64,000 bases of DNA from Glandiceps talaboti (taxonomy: Eukaryota > Hemichordata > Enteropneusta > Spengelidae). The translations under genes and the position numbers were made by a program. How positions within the stretch are numbered: position 1 is the first letter of the stretch; every line of letters begins with the position of its first letter. Below, piece after piece: positions 39,554-50,549 of this stretch. The notes below the pieces were generated by a model. The model saw only the letters and a list, made by a program, of their open reading frames with translations, was not told where the DNA came from and made no database searches. Location of the stretch: the NCBI RefSeq assembly GCF_964340395.1, contig NC_135563.1, positions 22,887,809 to 22,951,808 on the forward strand. Reading direction: 5' to 3'.

Positions 39554-40695
39554 TAACATAATAAAGACATCTTCGTGCTTTATACGATACGCGTTCTTGA
39601 AAGCGATAGAGACTACTAATGCATCTATTGCAAACCAGTCATCGGGTGGAAATACGAATATTCAAAGTATAGATAGAAATGTCATTTTAACACAACGACC
39701 AGATTACTACTACTCCTATACTTTATACAGGTGACAACAAATTAAATGAAACATTGTTTAGACTGCTCAAACAAGAACCTGTGGTCGTTTCCTTCATAAA
39801 TAATACATCTGACGGTATCATACACAAACAACTTTAATAGAAGCATGGACTTAACTCAGGTAATTTGAAAAGGAATATAATATCAGTTTACAATGAATAC
39901 TCGCTATATTATAAGTGCAGTGCCAGTAAAGTTTTCAAAATTGACCTGTTAAATTTGACTGTATCTGTGAGTATATTGAATAAGCTAACATTGGATGTCT
40001 TATTTATTTTTACCAAGTAATTGCATGTAAAAAGAATTGTCTGATCCTTAATGAGTTTTCACAGCCTTACACGTGTGGCTAAGATTCTATACAAATGCAA
40101 TGCTATATTTAATCTCAGACCATTATGAGATTAAATAGACATTAAAATATCGTTATATTGTCATATCGTATTCCAAAATGTGTCGAAGGCATCTCTTTCG
40201 ATTTATTGTCTGCAAGTAATTCAGACAAGCTATTGATCTGATCTTTCTTAGTAAATACAACATGGACAATGTAAAGTATCAGTAAAATGTTTGCGATGTA
40301 TTCCTCATTAGAAATAACGGACAATCATATTGATATTGGAAATAAGTGATTTGATTAATGGGGTCACACATTTGGTGTCGAATTTCTTGGCCTTGGAATA
40401 AGATAATGGATTGGTGTTTCAATTAGTCGACAGTTTAAAAAATCAATATTTGGCTTCCCATTTTCCCTAGGCTAGTAGAGTCATCATGGTAGAGTTGACA
40501 GGCATACAAAATAATCACAAGGGGCTTTAATGCTTTTAATTTTTCATTTCCATTAAATAACATCGAATTTAAGATGAATTTTAAGAGTTAAATGTGAACA
40601 CATGTGGTTAAATGAATGAGTTTAAATGCATAACATTAACAGAGCGGCTCTCTTGATCTGTTGTGATTAAGATAGGACACGGAACCCATGTACCT
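39554..40695. other. intergenic DNA before NELF-A
   Basis: 1.1 kb of AT-rich DNA. No gene, RNA or mobile element recognised. Confidence 0.7.
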
Positions 40696-40705
40696 AGCTT
40701 GTGCC

Positions 40706-40953
40706 TAGACTGTCAACAGTCGCTCGTGCCTAGCCGGATCGGAGCGCGGCGACGACTTTAGTTGTAGCTAGGGGGGTATGGCATCGCTACCGATTTTATA
40801 AGAATATCGCCAATCCCTATAATAACGTCATTGTTCTGTATTAAGACCGTCAAAGACAAGAATAAAACCATTTAGGAAAGGAATAACAGTTTACAAGCGA
40901 CTGTGGATAAAACGTAGCAAAAAAGGCTAGGCGCGAGCGACTGCCGACAGTCA
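40706..40953. mobile_element. 248-bp MITE-like element with 10-bp target duplication
   Basis: Inverted ends TAGACTGTCAACAGTCGCTC and the complement of GAGCGACTGCCGACAGTCA (about 30 bases each, a few mismatches) enclose about 190 bases. AGCTTGTGCC flanks both sides (40696-40705 and 40954-40963). No coding capacity. The 10-base duplication suggests a Mutator-like source. It sits about 320 bases upstream of the NELF-A start codon. Confidence 0.75.
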
Positions 40954-40963
40954 AGCTTGTGCC

Positions 40964-41270
40964 CTCGGATGTAACTTATGGATAAAGTCACTGAGACATA
41001 CATGCCTCTATATAAGCTTATACACCGGGGCATGTATTATTGCTTAGATTGCCATTTTCTTAGGAAAATATCATACGAGTCTTGCTGCTACAAATGTATC
41101 AATCTCTATACTACGTAGAAATATTACTCTCATTTCTCCTTACAGGAGGAATATATAGTCAAAAGGTTGTTATCACATGTTATAGTATTATAATTTCCTC
41201 TGTAAATATCTTTTGGACTTAGGGGGTCTGCTCTTCAAACGTAATGACCTGAGAGGTTCAATGGGCAAAG
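40964..41270 (+). promoter_or_regulatory. presumed NELF-A promoter and 5' UTR region
   Basis: The 300 bases before the NELF-A ATG must hold the promoter unless an upstream non-coding exon exists. No TATA box was assigned. An out-of-frame ATG at 41261 opens a 19-codon frame (ending at 41317) that overlaps the real start. Confidence 0.4.
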
Positions 41271-41483
41271 ATGGCGTCGGTGAGAGTAAGCGACACAAGC
41301 CTTTGGCTTCACAATAAACTTGGAGATAGTGATGATTTGTGGTCTGGTATCAGTAGTTTTAGCTCACAACTCAACAGAGAAGTGTTGCAGAATATCCAGA
41401 CGTGTTTTCTAGCCGGACAATCGCAAGTAAAGCTAAAGCTGTTATTATCGTTCTTGCACATGCATCGGAGGAACGTTGATGAG
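41271..41483 (+). CDS. NELFA: NELF-A exon 1
   Basis: 71 codons, MASVRVSDTSLWLHNKLGDS to HMHRRNVDE. The start matches the conserved MASMRESDTGLWLHNKLG. The donor is GCAAGT, a non-canonical GC donor; the nearby GT at 41488 would give an immediate stop in exon 2. Confidence 0.93.
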
Positions 41484-43250
41484 GCAAGTAAAGCAAACTC
41501 AGTTTCATCAGTATGTTTCGTTTTCAGTCATTCCGTTCATGGAGGTAGGAACACACATTGAGGTAGTCCTTCGTACCTCCATGTTCCGTTCAAACAAAAG
41601 AATCATTTAGTAAGTTCATTATTTCTATTATCTTATCAGTTAAGAGCTGAACTAGAAGACATTATAGAACAGGCATTGCAAGATGATGACGAATGGGTCC
41701 GGATCATTGCAGATATCTTGAGAACGTACCCATCCACTGGGAGATTGAATCTAGAAATTGAGCAGAATCACCCAACAGTAGCCGATGCACTGCATGAACT
41801 CAGAAGGATAGGTTAGTACATCACGTGTGTGTTAATTCCTTATCAATTTGAACGAAATTAACAGTAGTCCCGTGTCCACAGACTACCCTAAGTTCACGGG
41901 GCTACCATGATTTACAGATGGTAGTCCACTCAGGCTACCACTGATTATGTGATTATTTAAAGGATGGAAGATTTATGGACATGAAAGTATTTTAACAAGA
42001 CATGTATTTCCAATAGAGGAAATCTGTTGTCAGTTCAGGAATATGGGACTACAGGTCACAATCCTTGGGCTACCACTTTCTGAAACTGGTAGTCCACTAG
42101 GACTACCAAACAATAAAGTTCATTTCAAGCCCTGAGTGTTGAATGATTTAAACTCAATGTTAAACTATCCCAGTACAGGTTTGCACCCAGGATCTACCCC
42201 TACTCTAAGGTCACTTGTGAACTAATATTCTATTCAAGGATAGCCTAAACCACAGTCACTTGTGAACTAATATTCTATTCAAGGATAGCCTAAACCACAG
42301 TCACTTGTGAACTAATATTCTATTCAAGGATAGCCTAAACCACAGTCACTTGTGAACTAATATTCTATTCAAGGATAGCCTAAACCACAGTCACTTGTGA
42401 AGTAATATTCTATTCAAGGATAGCCTAAACCACAGTCACTTGTGAACTAATATTCTATTCAAGGATAGCCTAAACCACAGTCACTTGTGAACTAATATTC
42501 TATTCAAGGATAGCCTAAACCACAGTCACTTGTGAGCTAATATTCTATTCAAGGATAGTCACAATACAAAATAATGGCATTATTAGGTATTTATGAATAT
42601 TCAACAAATACTTTTAACGGTGTTTTTATTTATTTGTTCAACAGTTGCTGAGACTGATCCATCATCCTTTCTTCCTATGGAATGTCAGTATTTAAATAGA
42701 AATGCTCTCACACAACTAGTAGGACTACAGCCACCACCAGTCAAACATTTTACTTTGAAGAGGAAACCTAAGTCAGCTACAGTCAGAACAGAATTACTTC
42801 AAAAATGTAAGAAATTGATTTTAATATGGGGGGATCAAAGGATAGTTGAATGCTGATACTAAAACTGGTGTCACATACTAACACAGATGAGTTTGGTGCG
42901 GGAGAACCAAAGAATGTTTCTTTAATTCAAGTATATTTTCAATCATCCATTTATTTGGTCATATGTATACATAATATCATAACTAGGCAAAGCCCATAAG
43001 CTTGTGCAGCGTAGATTCATTTGTGACCAGCTGCCTCACGATGATATTGTAGGTAGTACCCTCCGCGTGGAGAATGGGCGTAGTATATAGAACGTGCACG
43101 CACACCATAATGCATCCTTGGGTAAAACCACCAAAGAAACATCGCATAGTATATAGGACGCACATGTGTACTGGTCATTGAGTCGCTATGCACAAGCTAT
43201 ATAAAGTAAAGGCACAGTCTGATATAGCAAGAATGATCTGAAAGACAGAC

Positions 43251-43291
<41 letters not shown>

Positions 43292-46200
43292 CAGGGAGTT
43301 CATAGAGGGTTACACCAAAATATCTCTTTGTCTGGCCTTCCAGTGATTTATTTTCAAATGACATTGTATCCTTGCATCAATATTACACTCTTTCAAACAT
43401 AGCACCTTTATCAAGGGGAACTGTGTCGTCTACAACAATTTTGTAATTTCAACAATACATGTTTGGTTTTTACAGCTGCAGAGGCTCAAGCATTACAGCG
43501 AAAACAAGGACATAGTAATCCATTGGCTGTAAAAGCTAGATTAGTAGCCAAAAAGACAGATGATCATAGTAAGTTACTTTAGACGATACTATCATAAACT
43601 GTCAAGTGATCTTTTTTAATACCATTTTATAATTCTATACATGAAGACAAATTGGCAGAATCTTTCTGTACATAGTTAGCATGTCTTTTACCCCAAGTTT
43701 TGGTAGACTTTTGACTTCAAAAGCTGTAATATCTGCAACTAGAATGTATTTTTGAAACTATTTTGTTAGATATATATATATATATATATAAGATCAGTGT
43801 TATGTGATCAGTATATATATAGTAAGATCAGTGGATCAGTGTTATGTTGTTAGTGATGCCGTGGACTGTCATATCTATATAATATAGAAACTGTTAGATC
43901 ATGTTATTTCTGGTTCCTCTTCTAGCACCTCTCAAAGGAATTCCCAAAACAGCACCAATATCTGGCTTTCGTTCCCATGCAAATCTGAACAGAAGTACTC
44001 CCCTCAACAGAACGTTATCAACACAGAAAGAAAGAGGAACAAAGGTAATATGGCCATCTTTTATTTATGTCAGCATCATTATTCAACCTATCCTAAGCAA
44101 AGATATGAATTTTACAACCAGTCCAGACTGTGAGGGTCATAATATACAACTTGTATGACCAGTCATTAACATTCAACAATTTGACATACTAGTATATTAC
44201 TTTGACACTATGCCAATAGAGGGCGCTCTTTGCTACTAGCGTCTGTGTTATTTGCTGTCGTAAGAAGGTGCATCTTTATCATTTTTTTGTCGCTAGCTGT
44301 TGGACATTGCTGAGCAACCAATGGGAGGTGGTAGAGAAGCAAAGAGAAGGAAGAAGATGCAGGGTGAGTATTTCTCTCATCTCTCATATATCTAATGTAC
44401 ATATATGGTTAGACTTTGTTAGGTTAGACTATGTTGTTAGTTTTGTTATGTCAGGTACACCCTACACATTGCTATAGTGTATACACTGTACTAGGAAATG
44501 AACCAGTCTCTACTGAGAAGCTCTGATTATACTAAGTGGGTGATAATATGAGTAAACCAACTTTCCGATACATTACCAAATATGGCATAGAAAATAGTCA
44601 GGAGTACACATATACAGTGTACATGTATACCATCAGCTGGGTAGATCAAATAAACGACTAGTTAAACTGTACTTATTGTTCATTATAACCTTTGTGATTC
44701 AGGGAAACAGATAGAAAATATAATAAGACTATTTTTACAGTGCATTCAGATATCATGAAGTATTTCAATTTTTTGATACTATTAAAACAGAAATTGAAGC
44801 CATGCAGGAACAAATGAAGAAAGACAAGGAAGCCCCTCCAGCTACACCGGAATATGCAGCTGGTCTTGTAGCACCAACAGTTCAGGTATGTTTTGATGTT
44901 ATACAGCCCTCATTAGATTCTGTAGGATCTGCAGTTCAGACCTGGTTTGATGTTATACTACTCTCAGTAAATCTTTAGAGTTCAACAGTTCTCAAAAAAT
45001 TCGGTTAAAAATTGTAATTGTAATTCAGGATAAATTTTGTAAGCAATCCATTAGGTAGCATTTCCTGTGCAATGGGTGAGCAGTTACCGTTTTGACAAAA
45101 ATAAAGCTAACAGGTGGTGTGAATACTTGGATATGACCGACCAGATGACAAGTCTGCCATGTCTGTGTCAACACATCTCATCGAATGCAACTTCCTTTGA
45201 GTGTAGTATTGATAATGTGGTCATTTTCCAACCCATTTCACCGAGAGTGTTCATGCATATGGTTGTTTACTTTTGACCACCGCACTTGAAAGTGCAAAAC
45301 CATATAGGCATACAGTAACAATACTGGTCTACTGGTAGGATTCTATATTTGACAGCATGCAATTCTTTGGCTTTTTTATTCAAAAATGGTATTTTTTTGG
45401 TGTTTTTGACAGATTTGGGGGTATCTGTCATTGGGTACACCACATTGGCTTGAAAAAATCTCTTCTACCATGCTGAATAATAACTATAGTATTGAATAAT
45501 TTTTACCACTAAAAACCATGATACACTAATGATGATTGGAAATATGTTTTGTAGGGAATTTTTTGCCCAGTGGGTTATAGATATCTTGACCTACGAACCA
45601 CAAACACTTCATCACTGTGATTATTCTTAATTGTAGCATAGTTGAACTGTTTCTAGACAGTGACAACTAATACAACATCAAGATTCAAGTTGTTCATCTC
45701 CTGTACCATTTATGTAAACAAAAATATCGAAAAACAGCAGAGCTATTTCGACTGCTAGGCCACTTGTTATAACAATAAATGTGAACGTAGAAAACCCTAA
45801 GAAATTTGTGTGGTGACTGTTTCATGCACACTACACACTGTGCACCCCAGACAGAGACCCTGTATCCAAAGTGACAGCAACAAAAGTATCTCAAGCCCCC
45901 AAAATTTGAACATTCTGAGTAATGGATTCAGGCGCTATATAAATTGTTTGATTGACTGATTGATTGATTGATACATGACCCAAAGTACTTGTTTGTATTG
46001 TGATTGGACAAGAAAGCAGTTGCATTTGTATAGTTTAATTATGGCATGTTCACTTGAGTTAAACTCAGCTTGCGCCACATTAATTATTAATTTTAACACG
46101 TACATTGCATCTCGTAATAAAATTAACCAAGTATTTCTTTGCATTATATATTCCAGAAACCAGGAGTTGTATCAACAACATCGACTCCGACACCATCATA

Positions 46201-48599
46201 TGTTCCTGCTACCAACAAACCGACGTCTCTGCTTACTAATATAGGTACGTTGTTTAGGTACATCATAAAAGTGTTGTCATCACAAACCATACAATCCAAC
46301 CAAAATATTTCAAGGGGACTGGGCTCCTCTTCTTTGATAAGTTGCCAGTACTGTGAAGGAAATCAAGTTCTACCAACGATAAGTGTTGAAACCAGCAGCT
46401 GTGAATACATTGATAATCATTTTCACAGGTTTAATTTTCCAAGTGAATCTTCAGTTGTTGTAGTATTGCAAAATGGTGCAAAATAGACTTATGTTTATTA
46501 TTGTATTGACCAACTTACAAGTATGATATTATTTTCACATCTGCGGACTGCATGCTACTTTACAGCTTGACACTTTCTTTTCTCTTTGAGTTAAAAAAGA
46601 ATTATTGGTGTCACGCTCCTTGTTTTGTTATATAACCATTGACTGTCATGTTGTTCTGCAGGTCAGACAACTCCTCCATCTGTGAGAGATGCAAGAGAAA
46701 ACTTACAACAACAGCTGAACCAGCAACTGCAGCAGTCCCAACTACGTCAACAAACAACCGTGATAACACAGATTACACAACCACAACCACAGCCACAGCC
46801 ACAACAGCAGCAGCAACAGCAACAACAACAACAACAGCAACAGCCTCAACCTGTAATCGCACAACAGCCACAACCCGCTACTAGTAGTACAACTCCAGCT
46901 ACATCCACAGCAACAACCGCTACTGCAGCTGCTTCAACTACTGCAGCGCAGCCTGCAGCAAAGAAAGGCCTGTCACTTACTGTAAGTAGATATTGAAATG
47001 AAAGGACACAGAGTGTAAAATTGTTAACATTGTTATCCAATACAGATTACTCATGTTGGGAATCAGCTGTTGTGTCTGGTTCAAATATTAAAGTAAGACT
47101 CATTGTAGGTCTCATAATATGACAGAACCTTCATGGCATGTCAGTGCAAGTGTGGTGTACTCTGGGTATTTTGCACAAGTGCTTGCATTGTTCTCTGCAG
47201 CTGAGACTGGTATTTATGCAAATAAAGTGACATAATATGACAGAACCTCATGGCACGTCAGTGCAAGTGTGGTGTACTCTGGGTATTTGCATGAGTGTTG
47301 GCAAGTGTTCTCTGTTTCTCACTAATACAACATCATACTGAACTAGTTTGACTACAGCATGCATGCAGGGGAGATTTTACAAATAACGGCTAAATAGTGG
47401 TGAGATTTCCAAAGACAAGTCACAAAGAATAGAGACAATAATCATTGTTTAATACAACTGAATGTTCATGACACTATACTTTTTTTTAAATCTTTACTTT
47501 ACAGAGAGAACAAATGCTGGCAGCTCAAGAGATGTTCAGATTATCTAACAAAGTAACAAGGCCAGAAAAGGCACTCATTCTAGGTTTTATGGCTGGCTCC
47601 AGAGGTAAGTTATGGTTTTACAAGAATCATTTTGCCCATAAATTATAGAGCTCAAACAAGAATGAATGTTCATTCACTCTCAGGGTTCTTAGTTATAAAA
47701 GAAAATTTCTACTTACAGAGTTAAAATTTTCGTAGAAAATGAATTCCAAATTTTCACTTATGTCTTATCACCACTGTCATGGGATTTGTTTTTGTTTTAC
47801 TCTACATATCAATTTTTATTCTGAGGTGTCCAGATCAGTTTTACAATATATATAGAATAGAGAAATAAGGACCAGAGTAAGGAATGATAAGAACAGTTTT
47901 CAGCTTAGCCTGATATTCATACAGTGGAAAATGTCCTATGCATGAAATTTGTTCTGCCCAACATGAAGTATTTTGACACTATTTCATCCTAAATTGAAAG
48001 ATTTGTTGTTAATGGCACTCTTATCTTCCAGTTATGTTGGCCTTGACTTGGCTGCTGCCTGCCAAACCTGTTTGATTACCTAAACTGTAAATTACCTAAA
48101 CTTCATGGCCCCTCCACACAAGCACACGCCCCTTCACACACACACACACATACATACATACATGCATGCACACACACACATACATAAATGTGCACATACA
48201 TACATGCATATATATACACACAAATACGCACATACACACACATACATATACACACACATATATACGTATGTACATACATATATACACACACATACATACA
48301 TACATACATACATACATACATACATACATACATACGCACATGCACACACACACACACATACATATGTACATATACACACACCTCAACTTAGTACGTCATA
48401 ATGTGATGACAATAACACTTTTCTTCTCTTGTTTTTATCAGAAAATCCATGTCCTCAACAAGGAGATGTAGTTACAATAAAATTGAGTGAGAATGTTGAG
48501 AACACTAATGATGGTATACCGATGATGGTGGACACATTCTTTGAAATGAATTACAGTACAGGACAATGGAAGAGATATAAGACACAACGAACTCTCTAA
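41271..48599 (+). CDS. NELFA: NELF-A, negative elongation factor subunit A, full coding span, 11 exons
   Basis: NELF-A is the subunit of the NELF complex that, with DSIF, holds RNA polymerase II in promoter-proximal pausing in the nucleus. Joined exons encode 528 residues plus stop, the same length as I recall for the human protein. The N-terminal part (about 1-185; LWLHNKLG, VKLKLLLSFLHMHRR, ECQYLNRNALT, VKHFTLKRKPKSATVR) is the hydrophobic helical domain that pairs with NELF-C/D. Then come TPLKGIPK, LLDIAEQ...GGGREAKRR, PEYAAGLV, a low-complexity Thr/Pro/Gln tentacle with about 14 consecutive Gln near 384-397, and the conserved C-terminus (KKGLSLTREQMLAAQEM, NKVTRPEKALILGFMAGSRE, FEMNYSTGQWKR). 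All phases agree, but intron 1 needs a GC donor. Introns not listed separately hold nothing recognised. Confidence 0.96.
41640..41811 (+). CDS. NELFA: NELF-A exon 2
   Basis: LRAELEDIIEQALQDDDEWV, then RIIADILRTYPSTGRLNLEI and HELRRI plus one base. Acceptor TTATCAG, donor GTTAGT. Confidence 0.92.
41812..42644 (+). other. NELF-A intron 2
   Basis: 833-base intron; its 3' half is a 45-bp tandem array. Nothing else recognised. Confidence 0.8.
42211..42560. repeat. 45-bp tandem repeat, about 8 copies
   Basis: Unit GTCACTTGTGAACTAATATT plus CTATTCAAGGATAGCCTAAACCACA, nearly identical between copies (single changes such as GAAGTAA and GAGCTAA). Very low divergence implies recent expansion. Confidence 0.95.
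42645..42806 (+). CDS. NELFA: NELF-A exon 3
   Basis: VAETDPSSFLPMECQYLNRN, then ALTQLVGLQPPPVKHFTLKR and KPKSATVRTELLQK. Among the best conserved parts of the protein. Acceptor TTCAACAG, donor GTAAGA. Confidence 0.95.
42807..43475 (+). other. NELF-A intron 3
   Basis: 669-base intron holding an (ACAG)n array at 43246-43292. Nothing else recognised. Confidence 0.8.
43246..43292. repeat. (ACAG)n microsatellite
   Basis: About eleven ACAG units in NELF-A intron 3; the same unit occurs in the compound array of the GPCR intron. Confidence 0.9.
43476..43568 (+). CDS. NELFA: NELF-A exon 4
   Basis: SAEAQALQRKQGHSNPLAVK, then ARLVAKKTDDH plus one base. Corresponds to the STETAQQLKR region. Acceptor TTTTTACAG, donor GTAAGT. 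Confidence 0.9.
43926..44044 (+). CDS. NELFA: NELF-A exon 5
   Basis: TPLKGIPKTAPISGFRSHAN, then RSTPLNRTLSTQKERGTK. Contains the conserved TPLKGIPK and the R-TL--KERG motifs. Confidence 0.93.
44297..44363 (+). CDS. NELFA: NELF-A exon 6
   Basis: LLDIAEQPMGGGREAKRRKK then MQ plus one base. Matches the LLDISELDMVGAGREAKRRR segment, a likely basic nuclear-localisation patch. Acceptor GTCGCTAG, donor GTGAGT. Confidence 0.92.
44791..44885 (+). CDS. NELFA: NELF-A exon 7
   Basis: EIEAMQEQMKKDKEAPPATP, then EYAAGLVAPTVQ. The P-YAAGLV motif is diagnostic. Donor GTATGT. Confidence 0.93.
44886..46156 (+). other. NELF-A intron 7
   Basis: 1.27-kb intron. Near its 3' end lies a probable LINE/SINE 3' tail, listed separately. 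Nothing else recognised. Confidence 0.8.
45895..45973 (+). mobile_element. probable 3' end of a truncated LINE or SINE with (TGAT)n tail
   Basis: The sequence AATGGATTCAGGCGCTATAT followed by AAATTG and a (TGAT)n run resembles the 3' ends of CR1/L2-type retroposons, which finish in short tandem repeats. Its 5' boundary is not visible. Confidence 0.4.
46157..46244 (+). CDS. NELFA: NELF-A exon 8
   Basis: KPGVVSTTSTPTPSYVPATN, then KPTSLLTNI plus one base, part of the low-complexity linker. Acceptor ATTCCAG, donor GTACGT. Confidence 0.88.
46662..46981 (+). CDS. NELFA: NELF-A exon 9 (polyglutamine tentacle)
   Basis: GQTTPPSVRDARENLQQQLN, a Gln-rich stretch, PQPQPQP with about 14 Gln, then Thr/Ala-rich sequence and AAKKGLSLT. 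The CAG/CAA mixture interrupts the repeat, which limits slippage. Acceptor GTTCTGCAG, donor GTAAGT. Confidence 0.92.
46982..47504 (+). other. NELF-A intron 9
   Basis: 523-base intron with an about 65-base segment (ATATGACAGAACCT to CTCTGGGTATT) duplicated at 47117 and 47229. Nothing else recognised. Confidence 0.75.
47505..47604 (+). CDS. NELFA: NELF-A exon 10
   Basis: REQMLAAQEMFRLSNKVTRP, then EKALILGFMAGSR plus one base. Nearly identical to the vertebrate C-terminal region. Donor GTAAGT. Confidence 0.96.
47605..48441 (+). other. NELF-A intron 10
   Basis: 837-base intron whose 3' third is a CA/CATA microsatellite. Nothing else recognised. Confidence 0.8.
48134..48382. repeat. (CA)n/(CATA)n compound microsatellite
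   Basis: CA, CATA and CATG/CGCA variants over about 250 bases, ending 60 bases before NELF-A exon 11. Open frames on both strands over it are artefacts. Confidence 0.92.
48442..48599 (+). CDS. NELFA: NELF-A exon 11 (C-terminus)
   Basis: ENPCPQQGDVVTIKLSENVE, then MMVDTFFEMNYSTGQWKRYK and TQRTL stop. Conserved to the end. Acceptor TTTTATCAG. Confidence 0.95.
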
Positions 48600-50546
48600 C
48601 TACATTACAGGACGGTGGAAGAGATATGACAGATATTAAACTCCATATACAAAATAGTTCTCTCTTTGTTTTCTGTTAGGGCTCCATGATTATCTCTTAC
48701 CACAGAGTTTAATGAAGGGGTTTTTTGTATCCAAATTGACCTCAAACAAAGATATTCCTTTCCACTTACAGTAACTAAAGGATCTGTGAAACTAGGGACT
48801 TAGTAGAGGTAAATAAGGGGTCCTCTGTTACTAAGAAGTTCTGTGTATGGTAACTAAGGGATTCTATGAAACTTAAGACGTAGTTGAGGTGACTAAGGGG
48901 GTCCTCTGGTACTAAGAAGTTCTGTGTTTGGTAACTATGGGATTCTATGAATCTAAAGACTTAATTGAGGCGACTAAGGGGGTCCTCTGTTACTAAGAAG
49001 TTCTGTGTATGGTAACTATGGGATTCTATGAAACAGGAGTTAGTTGAGGTGACTAAGTGGCCCTCTGTTATTCAAGTTCTATGTATGATAGCTAAGGAGT
49101 TCTCTGCAACAATGTTTTCTGGAGCAAAGTTCTCAATAAGTGCAGCGTTCTTTGTAACTTAGAGATTCCAAATTTGAGCATTCTTTGAAAGTCCGGTTGT
49201 ACAGAAATCGTATATCACTGTAAATCAAATCACTGTTAAATTTAGTCGGACTCACAGATTTACTTTTTAATTTGACTAAGTGATTGGCCAAGTACTGTTG
49301 TTTGCGATTGAAATCATAAGTACTATATGCTAATTAAATCAGTAGAGACAGTGTTACGACATCAAGTACAGTAATGTCAGCAGAAGACATGACATTAAGT
49401 GACACATTTCAATAATAATTGTATATACTAGTACTATTCTGGCTAGAATTGAGCCTTGATTAACATTTGTCAGCTTCTCTACCAGAGACAAGGTAAAAAA
49501 ATGTGTTCTTCACTAGATACAGGCAGAAGATATGGTGTATCTGTACAAGAACATTAGGTACCAATCAGTATCTTTGGCCTTGGGAGTGGAACCCTGTTTT
49601 TGAAATGGTGGGGAGGGGTCATCCTAGTCTAGTTTGTACAGTATCGTTACAATTTATACCTTCACCACAGTTGACATCAAGACTAGAGTCATCCTATTTT
49701 AGGTGAAGAAACAATATTCATTTCTACAATATGATTGTGTCAAGATTGTGCTGCATTCCCCTTCTCCAATTTCTGGCCCACATCCTCAGATGGATATATA
49801 TCAAGATAGTCACTGCTTGCTGAACACTATGTACCATACAAGTCACTGTACACGTCATGTATACTGCCATTCAAACTTATATTAAAGTCAAGTGTACAAA
49901 GCTGTACAATTGTTGCCTTACTAGCTATTACCCAATAGTTTCGCCATCTGGTTTTCTAAGATCGACACAAACTAAAACTATTGTTGCAACATGTTGCCAC
50001 AACAGTGATAAGCTATTGAATGGATGTTGGTTTAATTATAGTCTCAGTAGGGAGGCATCTCTGAAAACTGGTTTATATAGAGGTCCATGAACTGGAAGTG
50101 CTGTTTTGGGACTTCCAATGTTTACACTATGTTGCTCACAAGGTGATTAGAATCACACAACAGAGAAGCCACTATCACACACTTGTGTAATCTACCACAT
50201 TGAACAATGATTGATTTAGTTTGTGTCTATCTTAGTAAACTGAAGGCTGGATTACTAGTGTCATGTGTATGCCTAAACATTGCTTAAACATAGCCCAAAA
50301 CCTCCAAAGATGTAGCTTAAGCACAGTGATCATTCAAGTCACATGTCATCGGTTCCCAACATTTGTATGTATATCCCTATATTTAATTATGGGAGACTCT
50401 CTCAGAATGGTTTTCATACAGATGGCTATCTACTTTGTCAATACATTCATATCAAGCTGGTGAAAGATTAACCACCAGTCTGAGGGTATATAGACCACAT
50501 AAGGGTCAACGCAGTTGAAACTGAGGCAAGCTGTGCATATAATAAA
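48600..50546 (+). other. NELF-A 3' UTR and downstream DNA
   Basis: No further gene. It contains an 81-bp four-copy repeat (listed separately). A polyadenylation hexamer AATAAA lies at 50541-50546, at the junction with the LINE remnant; an earlier ATTAAA lies near 49881. Confidence 0.55.
48766..49110. repeat. 81-bp tandem repeat, about 4 diverged copies
   Basis: Unit CTGTGTATGGTAACTAAGGG, then ATTCTATGAAAC...GTTGAGGTGACTAAG and GGGTCCTCTGTTACTAAGAA. Copies start near 48769, 48841, 48922 and 49003. Probably in the NELF-A 3' UTR. Confidence 0.85.
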
Positions 50547-50549
50547 GTT

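Noticed and set aside
46639-46884. Thr/Ala-rich open frame overlapping NELF-A exon 9
   Set aside because: Frame-shifted shadow of the CAA/CAG-rich polyglutamine exon.
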